This document shows positions 10,337 through 22,548 of a stretch of 64,000 bases of DNA, piece by piece. A model generated the notes under the pieces. The model ran no database searches. It was not told the origin of the DNA and saw nothing but the letters and a program-made list of their open reading frames with translations. Position numbers and translations under genes: made by a program. Each line of letters starts with the position of its first letter. Positions within the stretch are counted from its first letter, which is position 1. Source of the DNA: Diphasiastrum complanatum (taxonomy: Eukaryota > Streptophyta > Lycopodiopsida > Lycopodiales > Lycopodiaceae); assembly GCA_029204225.1 (NCBI GenBank), contig CM055112.1, positions 29,728,703 to 29,792,702 on the forward strand. Reading direction: 5' to 3'.

Positions 10337-11366
10337 TCAGTTCCTAAGTAGAGAAATGAGAGAAGAGTGGATCTTGTCTGAAATACTCACCCACTCACTG
10401 TAGATCTTCTCATCCTTCAACCTCTCGATTTTTTGTACTTTCATGATTCCGTAGCTATCTGGGTCCATGTGGTGTAGGACCTGCTCATCAGTCAGCTCAA
10501 TCTCCTTATTATAAGTTAGAGCATGTTGCCAAGGGACTAGATCATCGTCCATTGGGTTCTCCATAGGTTTCGCTAACAGCCATGCTACATTTATCATATT
10601 CACCCCAAATGTGATTGGTGTGTCCATAGTGTAGCAAATGGGTGAAGATGTAAGGTTCAAGACTTGATTCATATTGACATGTCCGGCAGTCAATAGTTGC
10701 TAATGCATCCGTCCATCTCATGACGTCCGTCTTTGAATCATAGTGACCTCCCTTGGCTGGCCTTGGGCGATCAATCGTGTGATCTGTCGTGGATGATCCG
10801 TCATCAGCTTTGGGTGCAATAGGTTTCACCGCCCATGTGGTTGGATCAACCTTCACAGCCTGCTCTCTGTTCTCGAAGGTGAGTTTCCCTGTACCCCAGT
10901 TGTGTACTACTTGCGCAGTCCTCAACCATGGTCTTCCCAGTAAAACACGGTATGCAGTTGGAGATTCAGGTATATCCATGACTACAAAAGTAATTACAAA
11001 CCGCATGTCTGCTATCTTTACAAGGATATCGGCAACTACACCTTTTGGTTTCACACAAGATTGATTTGCTAGCTTGATGGCGAATCTTGTTGGCTTTAAT
11101 CCTTGTAGACCCCACTTTTCATACAAAGTAGTGGAGATCAAATTGACACCTGATCCTCCATCTACTACTGATGCCTCGTCCTCGTATCTCTTTTGTTTGA
11201 TTGGCAAAGTGATGTTGTGTTCCTCACTTTCCCATGTTGTCTCGATGTGGAGGACATTACTTGTTTCTTCATAGCCCGTACAATATATGGGCTCAGGCGC
11301 TACTGGTTCCTCATCTGTTGTGGCCCATTCAGCTAGAAGGCTTTTTGCTTGTGGTGCAATCCGCAA
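10337..11366 (-). pseudogene. Gypsy protease region of the minus family-A element
   Basis: The minus-strand frame shows the retropepsin site VVDGGSGVNLIS (Asp-Gly-Gly where many families have Asp-Ser/Thr-Gly), followed by VLLGRPWL, the second conserved retropepsin block, and a linker toward RT. Open from 11366 to 10542, then continued with a frame change to 10337 (ERLKDEKIYSEW). No reverse transcriptase or integrase follows: sequence of the opposing plus element takes over. The protease would cleave the Gag-Pol polyprotein. Confidence 0.8.
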
Positions 11367-11432
11367 TAGTTCTCCGAGTGGTAAACTAACACGGCTTGCC
11401 AGTAAAAGTGTGAGCCTTTCAGTGCATGGTTC

Positions 11433-11897
11433 CTAGGGCTCCACCATGTGAAAAGGTGGTTCATGTTGGTGCAACCGATCATTCTGATCAGTGCGCAGTA
11501 GTAAGCCCGCAACATATTCATTTATGGCAGGATCCATAAATGGTTCATCTGGTCCATACCATTGCTGCTGCTCAGGTTGAGGTGGTACTTGCATCTCTGG
11601 TTCCGCTGCTGTCAGGTTTACATGGGCCACTTGATGATTGATTGGCCCTGGTGGTGCAGGTAAGGCCATATGTTGTTGTTGATTCAGTGCGTCGTACATC
11701 GGTGCCGAGTTGGGTGCCCCTTGATGATATGGATAAGAAGTCTGATAAGGACTTCTCTTCTGAACAATCTGGAGGTTAAACGGGCAAAATGTTGTATCGT
11801 GCGATGTTGCATTGCACAGATGGCAGAATCTATGTGTCAGTCTCAAATTTTGCTTTAGGACTGGACACTCGTTCATTGTATGATTTTGCATGCACAC
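11433..11897 (-). pseudogene. gag zinc-knuckle region, minus family-A element
   Basis: Contains CMQNHTMNEC and CHLCNATSHDTTFC; the second fits Cys-x2-Cys-x4-His-x4-Cys, the first has lost one Cys (Arg in its place). A Gln/Pro-rich tail follows (APMYDALNQQQ, PPQPEQQQW). The frame is separated from the upstream gag part by stops and shifts around 11900-12060. Confidence 0.8.
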
Positions 11898-12062
11898 TGA
11901 ACGCCATACATTCTCCAGTGGTGGATACTATAGCTGGTTTGGTTCCGATTGATGTGGTGTTACTGCTACAGCTCCCTGTAAGGCTTTCAGTTTATGGTCA
12001 AATTGCACCATAAGTTGCTCAATCTGTTGTTTGTATAATTTTGTCATTTGCTCCAACAACAA

Positions 12063-12719
12063 TTATGTGGATAGAGCAGATGCGTTTGATGATGATGATG
12101 CTATCGAGGGAGTAGGAGTGTGGGTGGATGGATATTCATCGTCAGATCCCTCGTCCTCTTCCCTGATGGCATCTTCCACAGCTTCTTGCAGAGTAGCATA
12201 CTTCTCCCATCGTTTCAGTTCTCTTATGATGCTACGTGGTAATCCAGCTAGGAACCACATGATCACGGCATGATCGGGAGTTAGGGCTACACTGCACTTG
12301 GATTGTAGATGCTTGACCTGTTCAATATAGTCCCTAACCCTTTCTCGTTTTCCCATCTTGACTTTACTCAGCAGGAGAAATGGGTCTTCCAAGAAATTTC
12401 TTGGTTTAAAGCGAGTAATGAGAGCCGCTTTAACCGCTTCCCAAGTGGATTTTTCTTTCTTTAACAAGTTGAAAAACCAATCCTGAGCCACTCCCAATAA
12501 AGACAAGGAAAACAGCATCAGCTTTTTTGTAGGTGTCCGTTCACCGTAGATTTCACAGGCTTGCTCGTAAATCTGGAGGAATCGGATGGGATCTGATGAT
12601 CCGTCGTATTTTGGTATTTCCATCCGTGGTGCTCTCCGGACTGCTTGCAAGGGAGCGACAGGTATGGGTTGGCCCATTTGATGCATTGGTGCTGGTTCTG
12701 GTCTTGCCTCTTGTTGCAC
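12063..12719 (-). CDS. gag N-terminal and capsid-like part, minus family-A element
   Basis: Open frame of 218 codons. It carries a retrotransposon gag core: MEIPKYDGSSDPIRFLQ, then GVAQDWFFNL, then ALITRFKPRN and VRDYIEQVKHLQSKC, then an acidic/Ser-rich linker (EEDEGSDDEYPSTH). This matches the Ty3/gypsy Gag (retrotrans_gag) layout and would form the particle shell. The downstream zinc knuckles are in another frame. It is the best-preserved gag of this family in the window. Confidence 0.8.
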   Translation of the reverse strand: MQQEARPEPAPMHQMGQPIPVAPLQAVRRAPRMEIPKYDGSSDPIRFLQIYEQACEIYGERTPTKKLMLFSLSLLGVAQDWFFNLLKKEKSTWEAVKAALITRFKPRNFLEDPFLLLSKVKMGKRERVRDYIEQVKHLQSKCSVALTPDHAVIMWFLAGLPRSIIRELKRWEKYATLQEAVEDAIREEDEGSDDEYPSTHTPTPSIASSSSNASALST

Positions 12720-12721
12720 AA

Positions 12722-14065
12722 CTGCTAATCTGGGCAGGTGTGGTGCTTCATTTGCTATCCTTCGTGCTATTGATCATCCCGATCTCAGATTCATTCGATG
12801 GTGGTTTCCAAAGTGGTTGGATCTTGCTTATACAGTGGGATGCAGTCTGGATCTTAAGGATCTGATCGGTCTGAAGTGAATTTAGACCTCTTGCGGTGGT
12901 CTTTTCTTGATAACTTTTTATTCCTTGCACTGATTGACCTGAGATTTTGATAGTAGCTGGATCTGATGCAGATCTTTCCATTGATGTAGTCTACGAGAAT
13001 TCTCTTTTGCGAGGGTTGGTTGTGCGAGGGTTCTTTAGTTATTTTTGCTAGTAAAAAACTTGATATCTCTCAGATCTCTGAGAAGTAACTCTCTCAAGGA
13101 TCACAATAGCTGGATCTGGGTCAGATCTCACTATGGAATTCTCTACGAGAGTTAACTCTCACACTAAGTGAAACTTCCACTGTATGTGACGGTTCAAAAC
13201 CACTAATTTGGCTTGATCTTCACCAAATCTCTGTACTAACTCTTGCAAGATTCATCACTGATGGAAATGAACATTCTGAATCGATTGAGAGAGTATGCGA
13301 GAGTTCTTACTGGAAGGATTTGCTGGATCTTCAATTTTTAGTGACTTTAGCACTTAAATCCAATTTTCTACTCACTAGAATTAAACTAACTCTCGCAGGC
13401 TCTTTTATGTCCTTGTCTCTATGAGATGGAACTTCAGAATCTTCTGCGAGAGTTCATGCCCACTGGAACTGAAAATTTTGGTGTCTACGAGGGTTCACTG
13501 GTACTTTCCTGTCTTTTTTTCACTGGGAACTCTCGCACAGGCACTTAGACATCCAACTAACTCTTGCAAGATTCTCTGTGTCCTAGTCTCACTGAGATGG
13601 AACTTCAAAGGGATCTGCAAGAGTTCTTATGAAGATTTGAATTTTTTTGGATTTTTTTTGAATGTTTTATGATTTTTCTCTGATTTTTGGAATCTGCTTG
13701 GAACTAACTCTCGCAAGCTTCTATGCAGGTCTGGACAGTACCTTGGAGCTACTGCCAGTCATGCAAGGGTTAATTCTCACTGGTTTTGGAGATATTAAAA
13801 TTTGATGAGATTTTAGGTTCTTTTACCCTCCAAAATACAGATTGGTGTGTTTTTTTGGGTTTTTTGGCTGGTTGGTTTGGTTTTCAAGCCCTTAGAGTAT
13901 GTTCAGGGCCTCCTCTACCCTCTCACACCTCCTCCGCTAGCTACGAACAGTCCAAACACAAAAAAATACAAAAAACTAACTCTAAACACCCAAAAACCTA
14001 CCTAAAACTACTCTAAAAAGCAAGAAAATAGTTAAAAGGCAACTACACTAGTTAGTGGAAACCTA
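12722..14065 (-). other. Untranslated leader of the minus family-A element
   Basis: About 1.3 kb between gag and primer binding site with no convincing frame. It contains many short 'aactctcgca' and 'gcgagagtt' phrases in both orientations and shares long stretches with the plus-strand leader at 2091-2745. Confidence 0.65.
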
Positions 14066-14083
14066 TCCCCGACAACGGCACCA
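14066..14083 (-). promoter_or_regulatory. Primer binding site, tRNA-Asp type
   Basis: Minus-strand TGGTGCCGTTGTCGGGGA, one base inside the LTR end at 14085. Close to the Athila/Tat site TGGCGCCGTTGCCGGGGA. Confidence 0.85.
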
Positions 14084-14084
14084 C

Positions 14085-15029
<945 letters not shown>

Positions 15030-15989
15030 GTTTCTTAAGCAGTAGATGCCCTTGATGCATTTATTTTCAAGGTGGTTGTAGACTCTTGCTAAATTGAAAA
15101 CTATAAAATCTTGAGTTTTCATGAAAATTTCATGGCCTTGTTGGTAGTTGCAAAAATTCACAAGGATCTTGTAAGATGTTTTGGAATTTTGGATGCTAAT
15201 TGAGTAATTAGTCTGCCCAACAATGAACTCCTATCAACCTGCATTGAGACATTTCTTTATTGTGGTTATATTGCAAATGCTCATTGAAATCTATGTTGTT
15301 CCTTGGATAGGTTTGCCTAAGTGGATGGTTGTGTACATGTGTGTTTGTGGTTCTATTTTTAGGAAGACATTATAAAATTATGAAATATTCTTTAGGGACA
15401 AATATCAAGAAAATCACTGGAATAGTTTTGCCTTTAGAAAATCACTAAATTCATTTGTCTCGATCAATTTGATATCTAAAATTTTACATCATTCAATTGA
15501 ATTCAGAAATTTTATCTTTGAGGCTTGCTCTTCAGTTTATAGAAGTGTTTCATACGTAATGCCGTCAAGTTTATTCCTCTAGAGTATAGGTTGTTTCGAT
15601 TTCTTGTTAGTTCCTTTCTAGCTTTCCTATGAAAAAATATCCACTTTCATGCTCTTCATTTTTGCCACAGGGCATCAATAGCCAAAATTTGTCATGAACG
15701 AGTTACTATGAGCTCTAGGTGCTATTTTGAAAATAACAATGATTACACTCTGGAATAACTAGATCCTACTTCACTAAAGATTGAGCAAGAGCTAAACACA
15801 TAAAGAAAACAAGTCTTCAATGGAAGTGGTGGTGCAATTGACTTAGGTAAGAACCATTCATAATGAAAGGTCTCTTACATGTGCAAAATCATGCTCTATT
15901 CTAGGAAACATGCTTTGAATCTATTTTGACATGTATGCAACTTAACTTAAACTAGACTTAACTTGCACTAGAATATTGTGGATTTCCAC
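15030..15989. other. Sequence without recognisable gene
   Basis: AT-rich, no long frame on either strand, no repeat boundary that I can define. It may be part of the 3' end or LTR of the old copia element that starts at 15990, but I see no polypurine tract or paired copy. Confidence 0.4.
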
Positions 15990-16713
15990 TCACCTTGATG
16001 TTCATGTGGTTATCTACTACAAGTTGATGAATTTATTAAATCTCTCTTTACCTTGGTATAGATGTCTGCCACTTGATCATTTGTATTGTAGTAGATAAGT
16101 TCAATGTCTCCTCGTCAAAGTCTTTCTTGTATGTAGTGTTGTTGAGCTTCAATGTGTTTGGTCTTGTTATGAAGAACAAGATTTTTAACCAATTGTATGC
16201 CACTTTGGATGTGTCACACTTAAGTGTTGTGGGACTCTCTTGCTCGATATGAAGATCCTTCAAAATTCGCTTGAGCCAAATTGCTTCACATTTAGTACTT
16301 GTAGATGCACGATATTTTGCCTTTGTAGAAGACGATGTTCTATTAGGCTACTTCTTCTAACTCCATGTCATAACACTACTTCTGAGATTAAAGTGGACCT
16401 TCTTGTTGATCTTCTATCTTCAACATCTCCAAACCAATCAACATTTACATACCCCTGTAACTTCATATCATCATAATTTGTTCCATACTAAATGCCAATT
16501 CTGATTGTAATTTGATTGTATGTCAATTCTTTTTTTAAGGTGCTTTGCATAGTAAAAGCATAGGTTTTGGCATGTATTAACTTACCATATTGACAACATA
16601 AGATATGTCAGGTCAACAAGTGATCAAGTAGATAAGATTTTCAACCAGCTGCCTATACAAAGTCTGAAACTACTTGGGTCCCTTTTCACTTTGGGCCCAT
16701 TTTAGAGTTGATC
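15990..16713 (-). pseudogene. Old copia element, RNase H and RT tail (outer element, 3' part)
   Basis: Minus-strand frames read RQLVENLIYLITC-PDISYVV, then GYVNVDWFGDVEDRRSTRRS (RNase H), then a tail with TKHIEAQQHY-like and TNDQVADIYTK-like blocks, all with stops. It is cut at 16713 by the younger copia element and resumes at 22549. Confidence 0.8.
16709..16713. repeat. Target site duplication TGATC (left)
   Basis: TGATC directly abuts the left LTR end at 16714; the identical five bases follow the right LTR at 22544-22548. Confidence 0.85.
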
Positions 16714-17494
16714 TATAAAATTTCAGTTTTTAGGACAATAACGATTGTACTTAACAATCATACAGAGTTATTGGTAGCTTCATCAATGGATCTATCAAGT
16801 TCTACACATTAGATCTTGATCTAGATTCTCTACACTTAGATTTAGGCAAGAGCAATGGATCAAAACATCATAAATTAGTGAAGGCGGCCTCACACGTGTG
16901 GAATACTGTCCACAGTACGGCCTGCACCTGAGACAATAAGTACTTTGGTTCTTGATGGCAATCATTCATAGAAATCACAATTCTATTGATTAGAGATCTC
17001 ACAAAAGTGTAGAATGCAAAAGTCTCATCAATCTTATTAGCAAAATGATGATCCTTTTATGGATCAAGTACATCCACGAGTCTGGTACAGTCCAGCAGGT
17101 CTTCACACATGTGAAGAGTGCCACATCACTCAGATCTATCCATTTGATCCATCCTTGATCCTTATCCAGAGTTGACCTTCTAGAATATGGCTAAAATCCA
17201 AAGAGCTAGTATCCTAGAATATAGGAATATTTCCTACAAAATAGGATCTTAGGAAAATGGTCAACTCTTATCTTCTAGAACTCTATACACACGTGTGAAC
17301 ATCCACTTGCCATGTGGGAGTATTTACTCTAGATTGATACAAAATCAAATTAGATATATACAAGTATGAAAAATACTTTCTTTCACACATGGGAGCAGGC
17401 TCCACATGTGTGAAGTCAGATCATGAACATTGTTCTAATGATTGATCTTTATTTACAATAAACAATGTCAAGTGAGAAGTGACAATTTTCAACA
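16714..17494 (-). repeat. 3' LTR of copia B (781 bp)
   Basis: Minus strand TGTTGAAAATTG... to ...AAATTTTATA, so the termini are TG...TA rather than TG...CA. It matches 21633-22543 but lacks about 130 bases present there. CACACGTGTG palindromes lie at 16891-16900 and 17288-17297, with related cacatgtg forms at about 17104 and 17385-17415. Confidence 0.9.
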
Positions 17495-17504
17495 CTCCTC
17501 CTCA
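17495..17504 (-). promoter_or_regulatory. Polypurine tract of copia B
   Basis: Minus strand GTGAGGAGGAG immediately before the LTR start TGTTGAAAA. Confidence 0.75.
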
Positions 17505-17507
17505 CTT

Positions 17508-19010
17508 CTAACTTGGCAGATCTAATGTACATCTATCTAAAATTCCAAGAGCATATCTTAACTTGAAAAATGGATCTTTGGACAATGGCTTGGTTAAGAT
17601 ATAAGCTATGCATTCAGATGATGGTACATGATGTAGTTGCACCTCCTTGGATTGTACCTTCTCCCTCACAAAGTGGAGAGCTATCTCAATATGCTTTGTT
17701 CTAGCATGTAAGATAGGATTGGAAGCAATTTGTTGAGAAGCTTGATTGTCAAAAAATATGTAAGGGATCTCCTCGGCCTCTAGCACATGTAGCTCCATCA
17801 AGAGTCTTCTTAGCCATAGGAGCTCTTTGGCTGTTGAAGTCAATGCCTTGTACTTGGCTTCACAAGAAGATAGTGAGATAGTATCTTGCTTTTTGGAAAG
17901 CCAAGATATTACTCCTCCACAAAGGAATGTTGCAAATGCACTAATGGACTTTCTATCCATCTTGTCACCTGCAAAATCTGAATCTGAGTAGGCTCTCAAG
18001 TGCAAGTTAGATCCTTCATAAAATATGCCGAAAAATCTAGTACTAGAAACATATCTAAGCACTCTCTTGGCACTTTTCCAATGATGCACTAAAGGAGCTT
18101 GCATATTTTGACTCAACTTGCTTACACAAAAGCTTAAGTCAGGTCTAGTGATGGTTAAATAGATTAGGGAGCCTATAAGCTTTCTAAAGAGGGTGATGTC
18201 CTCAAAGGATGCTTCATCACCTTCATTAGATGCTTTCACAACATGCTCCATAGGGGTGTCAATCCCCTTACAATCTTTCATACCAAACCTTTCAAGAATG
18301 GAAGTAGCATACTTAGATTGACTTATGAAAGTACAATTGCTACTTCTAGACACTTCTATCCCAAGTATAAACTTTAGGAAGCCTACATCTACCATCTTGA
18401 ACTCACTAGATAAATCAACTTTTACTTTGCTTATGCCTTCATCATCATTTCCTGTCATAATGATGTCATCAACATAAAGCACCAAAATGATAATCTTTCC
18501 TTTATTACATTTGAAATATAAAGAAGGTCCATAAGCACCTAGTACAAAGCCAAGGGGATAGAGAAAATCATGCAACCTAGAGTACCAAGCTTTAGGTGCT
18601 TGCTTCAAGCCATATAGGCTCTTCCTGAAGTAGCACACTTTTTGCTCCTCACCAACCTTGATGAAGCCCTCGGGTTGCATCATGTAGATTTCCTCTTCTA
18701 AGCAACCATTTAAGAAAGCATTTGTCACATCCATTTGGTAGATATCCCACTTGAACAAAGTAGCAATGCAAATGATTAATCTAATAGCTACAAGCTTAGC
18801 TACAGGTGCAAATGTTTCTTCATAATCCAATCCTTTTAGTTGAAGAAATCCTTTAGCAACAAGCCTAGCCTTGTACTTACTAATAGATCCATCTTGATTG
18901 TACTTTATTCTATAAATCCACTTACATGCAAGTGGTTTCTTCCCTCTTGGAAGATTTACAAGATTCCAAGTATGATTTTCTTATAATGCATCATACTCTA
19001 CTTGCATTGC
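17508..19010 (-). pseudogene. Copia B reverse transcriptase and RNase H
   Basis: A 440-codon open stretch (18830 to 17508) starts inside RT at DYEETFAPVAKL, followed by WDIYQMDVTNAFLNG (first catalytic Asp), VLYVDDIIMTGND (YVDD), then RNase H with AYSDSDFAGD, SLSSCEAKYKAL and FFDNQA, and a C-terminal tail ending LDLPS. Upstream, the same frame shows KKPLACKWIYRIKYN (about 18900-18960), interrupted by stops. This is the best-preserved copia RT in the window. Confidence 0.9.
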
Positions 19011-19340
19011 ATCTCTCCAAACTTTACATCTATATGCCTTTTCAAAAGATGATGGCTCTTCAAGCAATGTAGCTAAGAAGGAGTAAGAGGTAGAAGATGT
19101 AGAGTCTTCTTTTTGCTTTCCCTTGTCCACATAGGTGAGCCTTGAGGGCTCGACCTTGCTTCTTGATGATCTTCTCGGCCCACTTTGACTAGGATCCTTG
19201 TCTCCATCCTCAGGTTTGTCAATATCCTCCTCGGGTTGTCAAGATCCTCCTTGGATTTGTCAAGATCCTCAATGGGTTAGATCCATTAGACAAGCTCTTA
19301 GCAAATTGTGACTCATCAAAAAGTACATCCTTGCTTACCT

Positions 19341-19947
19341 TTACTTTCTTGGATATAGGATCATATATCCTATAGCCCTTGCTATTTTCTCCATAGCCAG
19401 CAAAAATCCCTTTGAAGGAGGTAGCATCTTACTTCCTTCTTGTCTCCAAAGGGATGTGGACATATCAAATACATCCAAAGATTTTAGAATCTTTAACATT
19501 GGTTTTCCTACTTGCATGTGAAAAACTATGTACATCAGAATGTATGAGATCCAAGGGAGAGGGAGATCTTGATGAAGATCTCTTGTAAGAATATTTGTGT
19601 GACTTTGCAAGGCCACATGCCTCACACATCTTTCCACACTTCTTGAAAGCTCTTGGTAGGCCGAGAGCTAGTTCCTTGCTTGCCATTGACTCCATAGATT
19701 GAAGATTAGGATGGCCTAATCTTTTATGCCAAAGCTCCACTTGAGATAGCTCCTCCCTAGCCAAGTTCACACTTTCATTTGCAACATTCGCATCCAACTT
19801 GAAAAGTCTACCTTGCTTAATGCCAATAGCTATGCACTTATCATGTTTCAAGATGGAACAAACTCCATTCTTGAAATGTACATCTAGTCCATTGTCCATT
19901 GATTGTCCTACACTAAGCAAGTTTCTTGAAATGGTAGGAACGTACAA
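19341..19947 (-). pseudogene. Copia B pre-integrase domain joined to integrase tail
   Basis: The frame reads YVPTISRNLLSVGQ, then the HHCC finger (WHKRLGHPN ... CGKMCEACGLAKSH), then the first catalytic Asp segment DLIHSDV, and at once NVKDSKIFGCI, which belongs to the C-terminal end of the core. About 500 bp coding for the rest of the catalytic core is missing. The region 19010-19340 is the degenerate integrase-RT linker. Confidence 0.85.
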
Positions 19948-20180
19948 AACATTATCTAGATCTATCCTTTTAGATATGCCTAAGCAAAGAGGAATAGATC
20001 CTATGCCATTTATCTTGCATTCTTAATCACTAGCAGTGTATATTGACTTCTTAGAATCATTACAAGATAGAAGAGTAGAAAAATAATGCTTGTTAAAAGA
20101 CATGTGGGAACTAGCCCCACTATCTATCTAGCATGTGTCTTGACTTGAAGTTGGTGTAGATGCAACCATTAAGGATGTGT
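19948..20180 (-). pseudogene. Copia B protease
   Basis: The minus strand shows IDSGASSHMSFNKHYFS (Asp-Ser-Gly active site, about 20100-20140), leading into the pre-integrase segment. A stop precedes it. Confidence 0.75.
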
Positions 20181-20191
20181 TGAATCCATTC

Positions 20192-21032
20192 TCATCTTCT
20201 TCCTCTTGAGCAATGTTCCCTTGATCTCCATTTGCTTGTCTTCAAGTAACATTTCGAGGCAAAGTGTCCTTTCTTCCCACAAAAGAAACACTTGAGCTTT
20301 GCCTTGTTCTTCACCTTGCCTTTAGAAGTAGATCCTCCATTCTTCATCTCGGCCTCCTTGCCTTGATTCTTCTTGAATGGATGTTGTTTCTTCTTGCCTT
20401 TGGATGTAAAGTTTGCTTTCTCCTCTCCTCCATTAAGTGACATGCCTTCCATTCTTGTCTTGAGGTGTAGAAGTCTACTCTCCTCGGCCACAAGAACATT
20501 ATGCAACTTTTCAGTGGATGGAAGAGTGTCTTGAATAGCAAATGATAGGACCAAGTTGGTGAACTCATCACCTAGGCCATTCAATATGATTTGTACTAGC
20601 TCTTGATCTTGGATCTTCTCTCCTATAGCACTCAACTCCTTGTTAAGAGATTTGATCCTATAAGGACATACTCTTGTCCACTCTCTCCACTCTTTGGAAA
20701 ACTTGATTTCTTAGCATGAGGATTCTTGAAGTGTTACTGGATTCATAGATACTCTTTAATGAATCTCAAGCCTCTTTGGATGAGGTACAAGAAAACACCT
20801 CCTTCAAGAGGTCATTGCATACATTCAACTTTATGCAATGTAGAGCTAATCTTGCTCTCTTCTTGTATTTGGTTTGTTCTTGGGGAGCTTGAGGCTTTTC
20901 CTCAACTCCTAGAACTATGTCAAAGAGGTCATTGATCACTAGGAGTGATTCCATCCTCACTTTCCAGATGGAATAATTTGTGGAGGTGAGTCTCTCACTT
21001 GATTCCAACAAATATTCACCCATGGATGACAT
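20192..21032 (-). pseudogene. Copia B gag
   Basis: Starts MSSMGEYLLESSERLTSTNY at 21032, with WKVRMESLLV (copia gag core), continues after a stop near 20766 with LVQIILNGLGDEFTNLV, a Lys/Ser-rich linker, and the zinc knuckle CFFCGKKGHFASKC (about 20240-20280; Cys-x2-Cys-x4-His-x4-Cys). The core-to-knuckle order is standard for copia Gag, which assembles the particle and packages RNA. Confidence 0.85.
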
Positions 21033-21619
21033 TGTAGAATGAATGCTCTTCAGAAATCTTTGTCACAAAGATTTCTGAATTTTTAAAGATCTATGAAAGA
21101 CCTATAGCTCACAAGATTGCCTATAGCCTTGTCTCTATCAAACTAGCACACAAGCTTAAATGATACACAAATAGATCTTGACAAAAATTCCTAGCTTTCA
21201 CACTCACAAAAAATTTTGCTTTACACTTTTTAGAGGTTTCACTTCAACTAAGGATCTGAACAAATTAGCCTCTTAGATCTGATCTTAAACTTCAAAAGGA
21301 AATGCTTCAATGATCCAAAAATCTATTTGGTCATAGGCATTAGCTAGATTGAATCTAGATCAATACTATGCTTCAAAAAACACTAAAAATGAACTAAAAT
21401 TGAGATTTTATGACCAAAAAACACAAAGTAACTTGAAATGAAAGTTGTTGTACAGTTTCACACGTGTGAAAAGTACATACATAGTCTCCAAGTTGTTTTG
21501 ATCCAAATAGAAACAAGCTATCACTCTAGATGAACTCGTCCTTACTAGTATTGGCCAAAAACAAATTGTGCCAATGATTTTTGCAAGTTTTATTATTCAA
21601 ATGATCACTCTCTTACTTA

Positions 21620-21631
21620 GCTCTAATACCA
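21620..21631 (-). promoter_or_regulatory. Primer binding site of copia B (initiator-Met tRNA type)
   Basis: TGGTATTAGAGC on the minus strand, one base inside the 5' LTR end; one mismatch from the common TGGTATCAGAGC. Confidence 0.85.
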
Positions 21632-21632
21632 T

Positions 21633-22543
21633 TATAAAATTTCAGTTTTTAGGACAGTAATGATTGTACTTAACGATCATAGAGAGTTATTGGTTGCTTA
21701 ATCAATGGATCTATTAAGTTCTACACATCAGATCTTGATCTAGATTCACTACACTTAGATTTAGGCAAGAGCAATGGATCAAAACATCATAAATTAGTGA
21801 AGGCAGCCTCACACGTGTGGAGAACTGTCCACAGTACGGCCTGCACCTGAAACAACAAGTACTTTGGTTCTTGATAGCAAACATTCATAGAAATCACAAT
21901 TCTATTGACTAGAAATCTCACAAAAGTGTAGAATGCAAAAGTCTCTCTCATTAGCAAAATATTGATCCTTTTATGGATCAAGTACATCCACAAGTCTGGT
22001 ACAGTCCAGCAGGTCTTCACACGTGTGAAGACTTCCACATCACTCAAATCTATCCATTTGATCCATCCTTGATCCTTATCCAAAGTTGACCTTCTAGAAT
22101 ATGGCTAAAATCCAAAGAGCTAGTCTCTTAGAATATAGGAATATTCTCTACAAAATGAGATCTAAGGAAAATGGTCAACTCTTAACGTCTAGAACTCTAT
22201 ACACACGTGTGAACATCCACTTGCCATGTGGGAGCATTTACTCATGCACATGCAAGAAAAAGCTAATTTCTAGGTAAGTAGTCAACTTGACTAAAAAATT
22301 AGTCATCTCATGTTCACACTAACTAGATTGATACAAAATCAAATTAGATATATACTAGTCATATCATGTTCGCACTAACTAGATTGATACAAAATCAAAT
22401 TAGATATATACAAGTATGAAAAATACTTCTTTCACACGTGGGAACAAGCTCCACACGTGTGAAATCAGATTATAAACATTGTTCTAATGATTGATCTTTA
22501 TTTACAATAAACAATGTCAAGTGAGAAGTCACAATTTTCAACA
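21633..22543 (-). repeat. 5' LTR of copia B (911 bp)
   Basis: Copy of 16714-17494 with an extra segment around 22255-22360. Part of that extra segment is a tandem duplication of about 55 bp (unit with catgttc(a/g)cactaactagattgatac, about 22300-22410). CACACGTGTG occurs at 21810-21819, 22018-22027, 22202-22211 and 22452-22461; another lies just outside, in the leader, at 21459-21468. Confidence 0.9.
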
Positions 22544-22548
22544 TGATC

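Larger units (their letters stand above)
16714..22543 (-). mobile_element. Copia element B (complete ends, 5.8 kb, coding region defective)
   Basis: Two LTRs, a primer binding site, a purine tract and a TGATC target duplication define a full insertion on the minus strand into an older copia element. Order from right to left: LTR, PBS, gag, zinc knuckle, protease, pre-integrase, truncated integrase, RT, RNase H, purine tract, LTR. The integrase catalytic core is deleted and several stops occur, so it cannot act alone. Confidence 0.9.
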
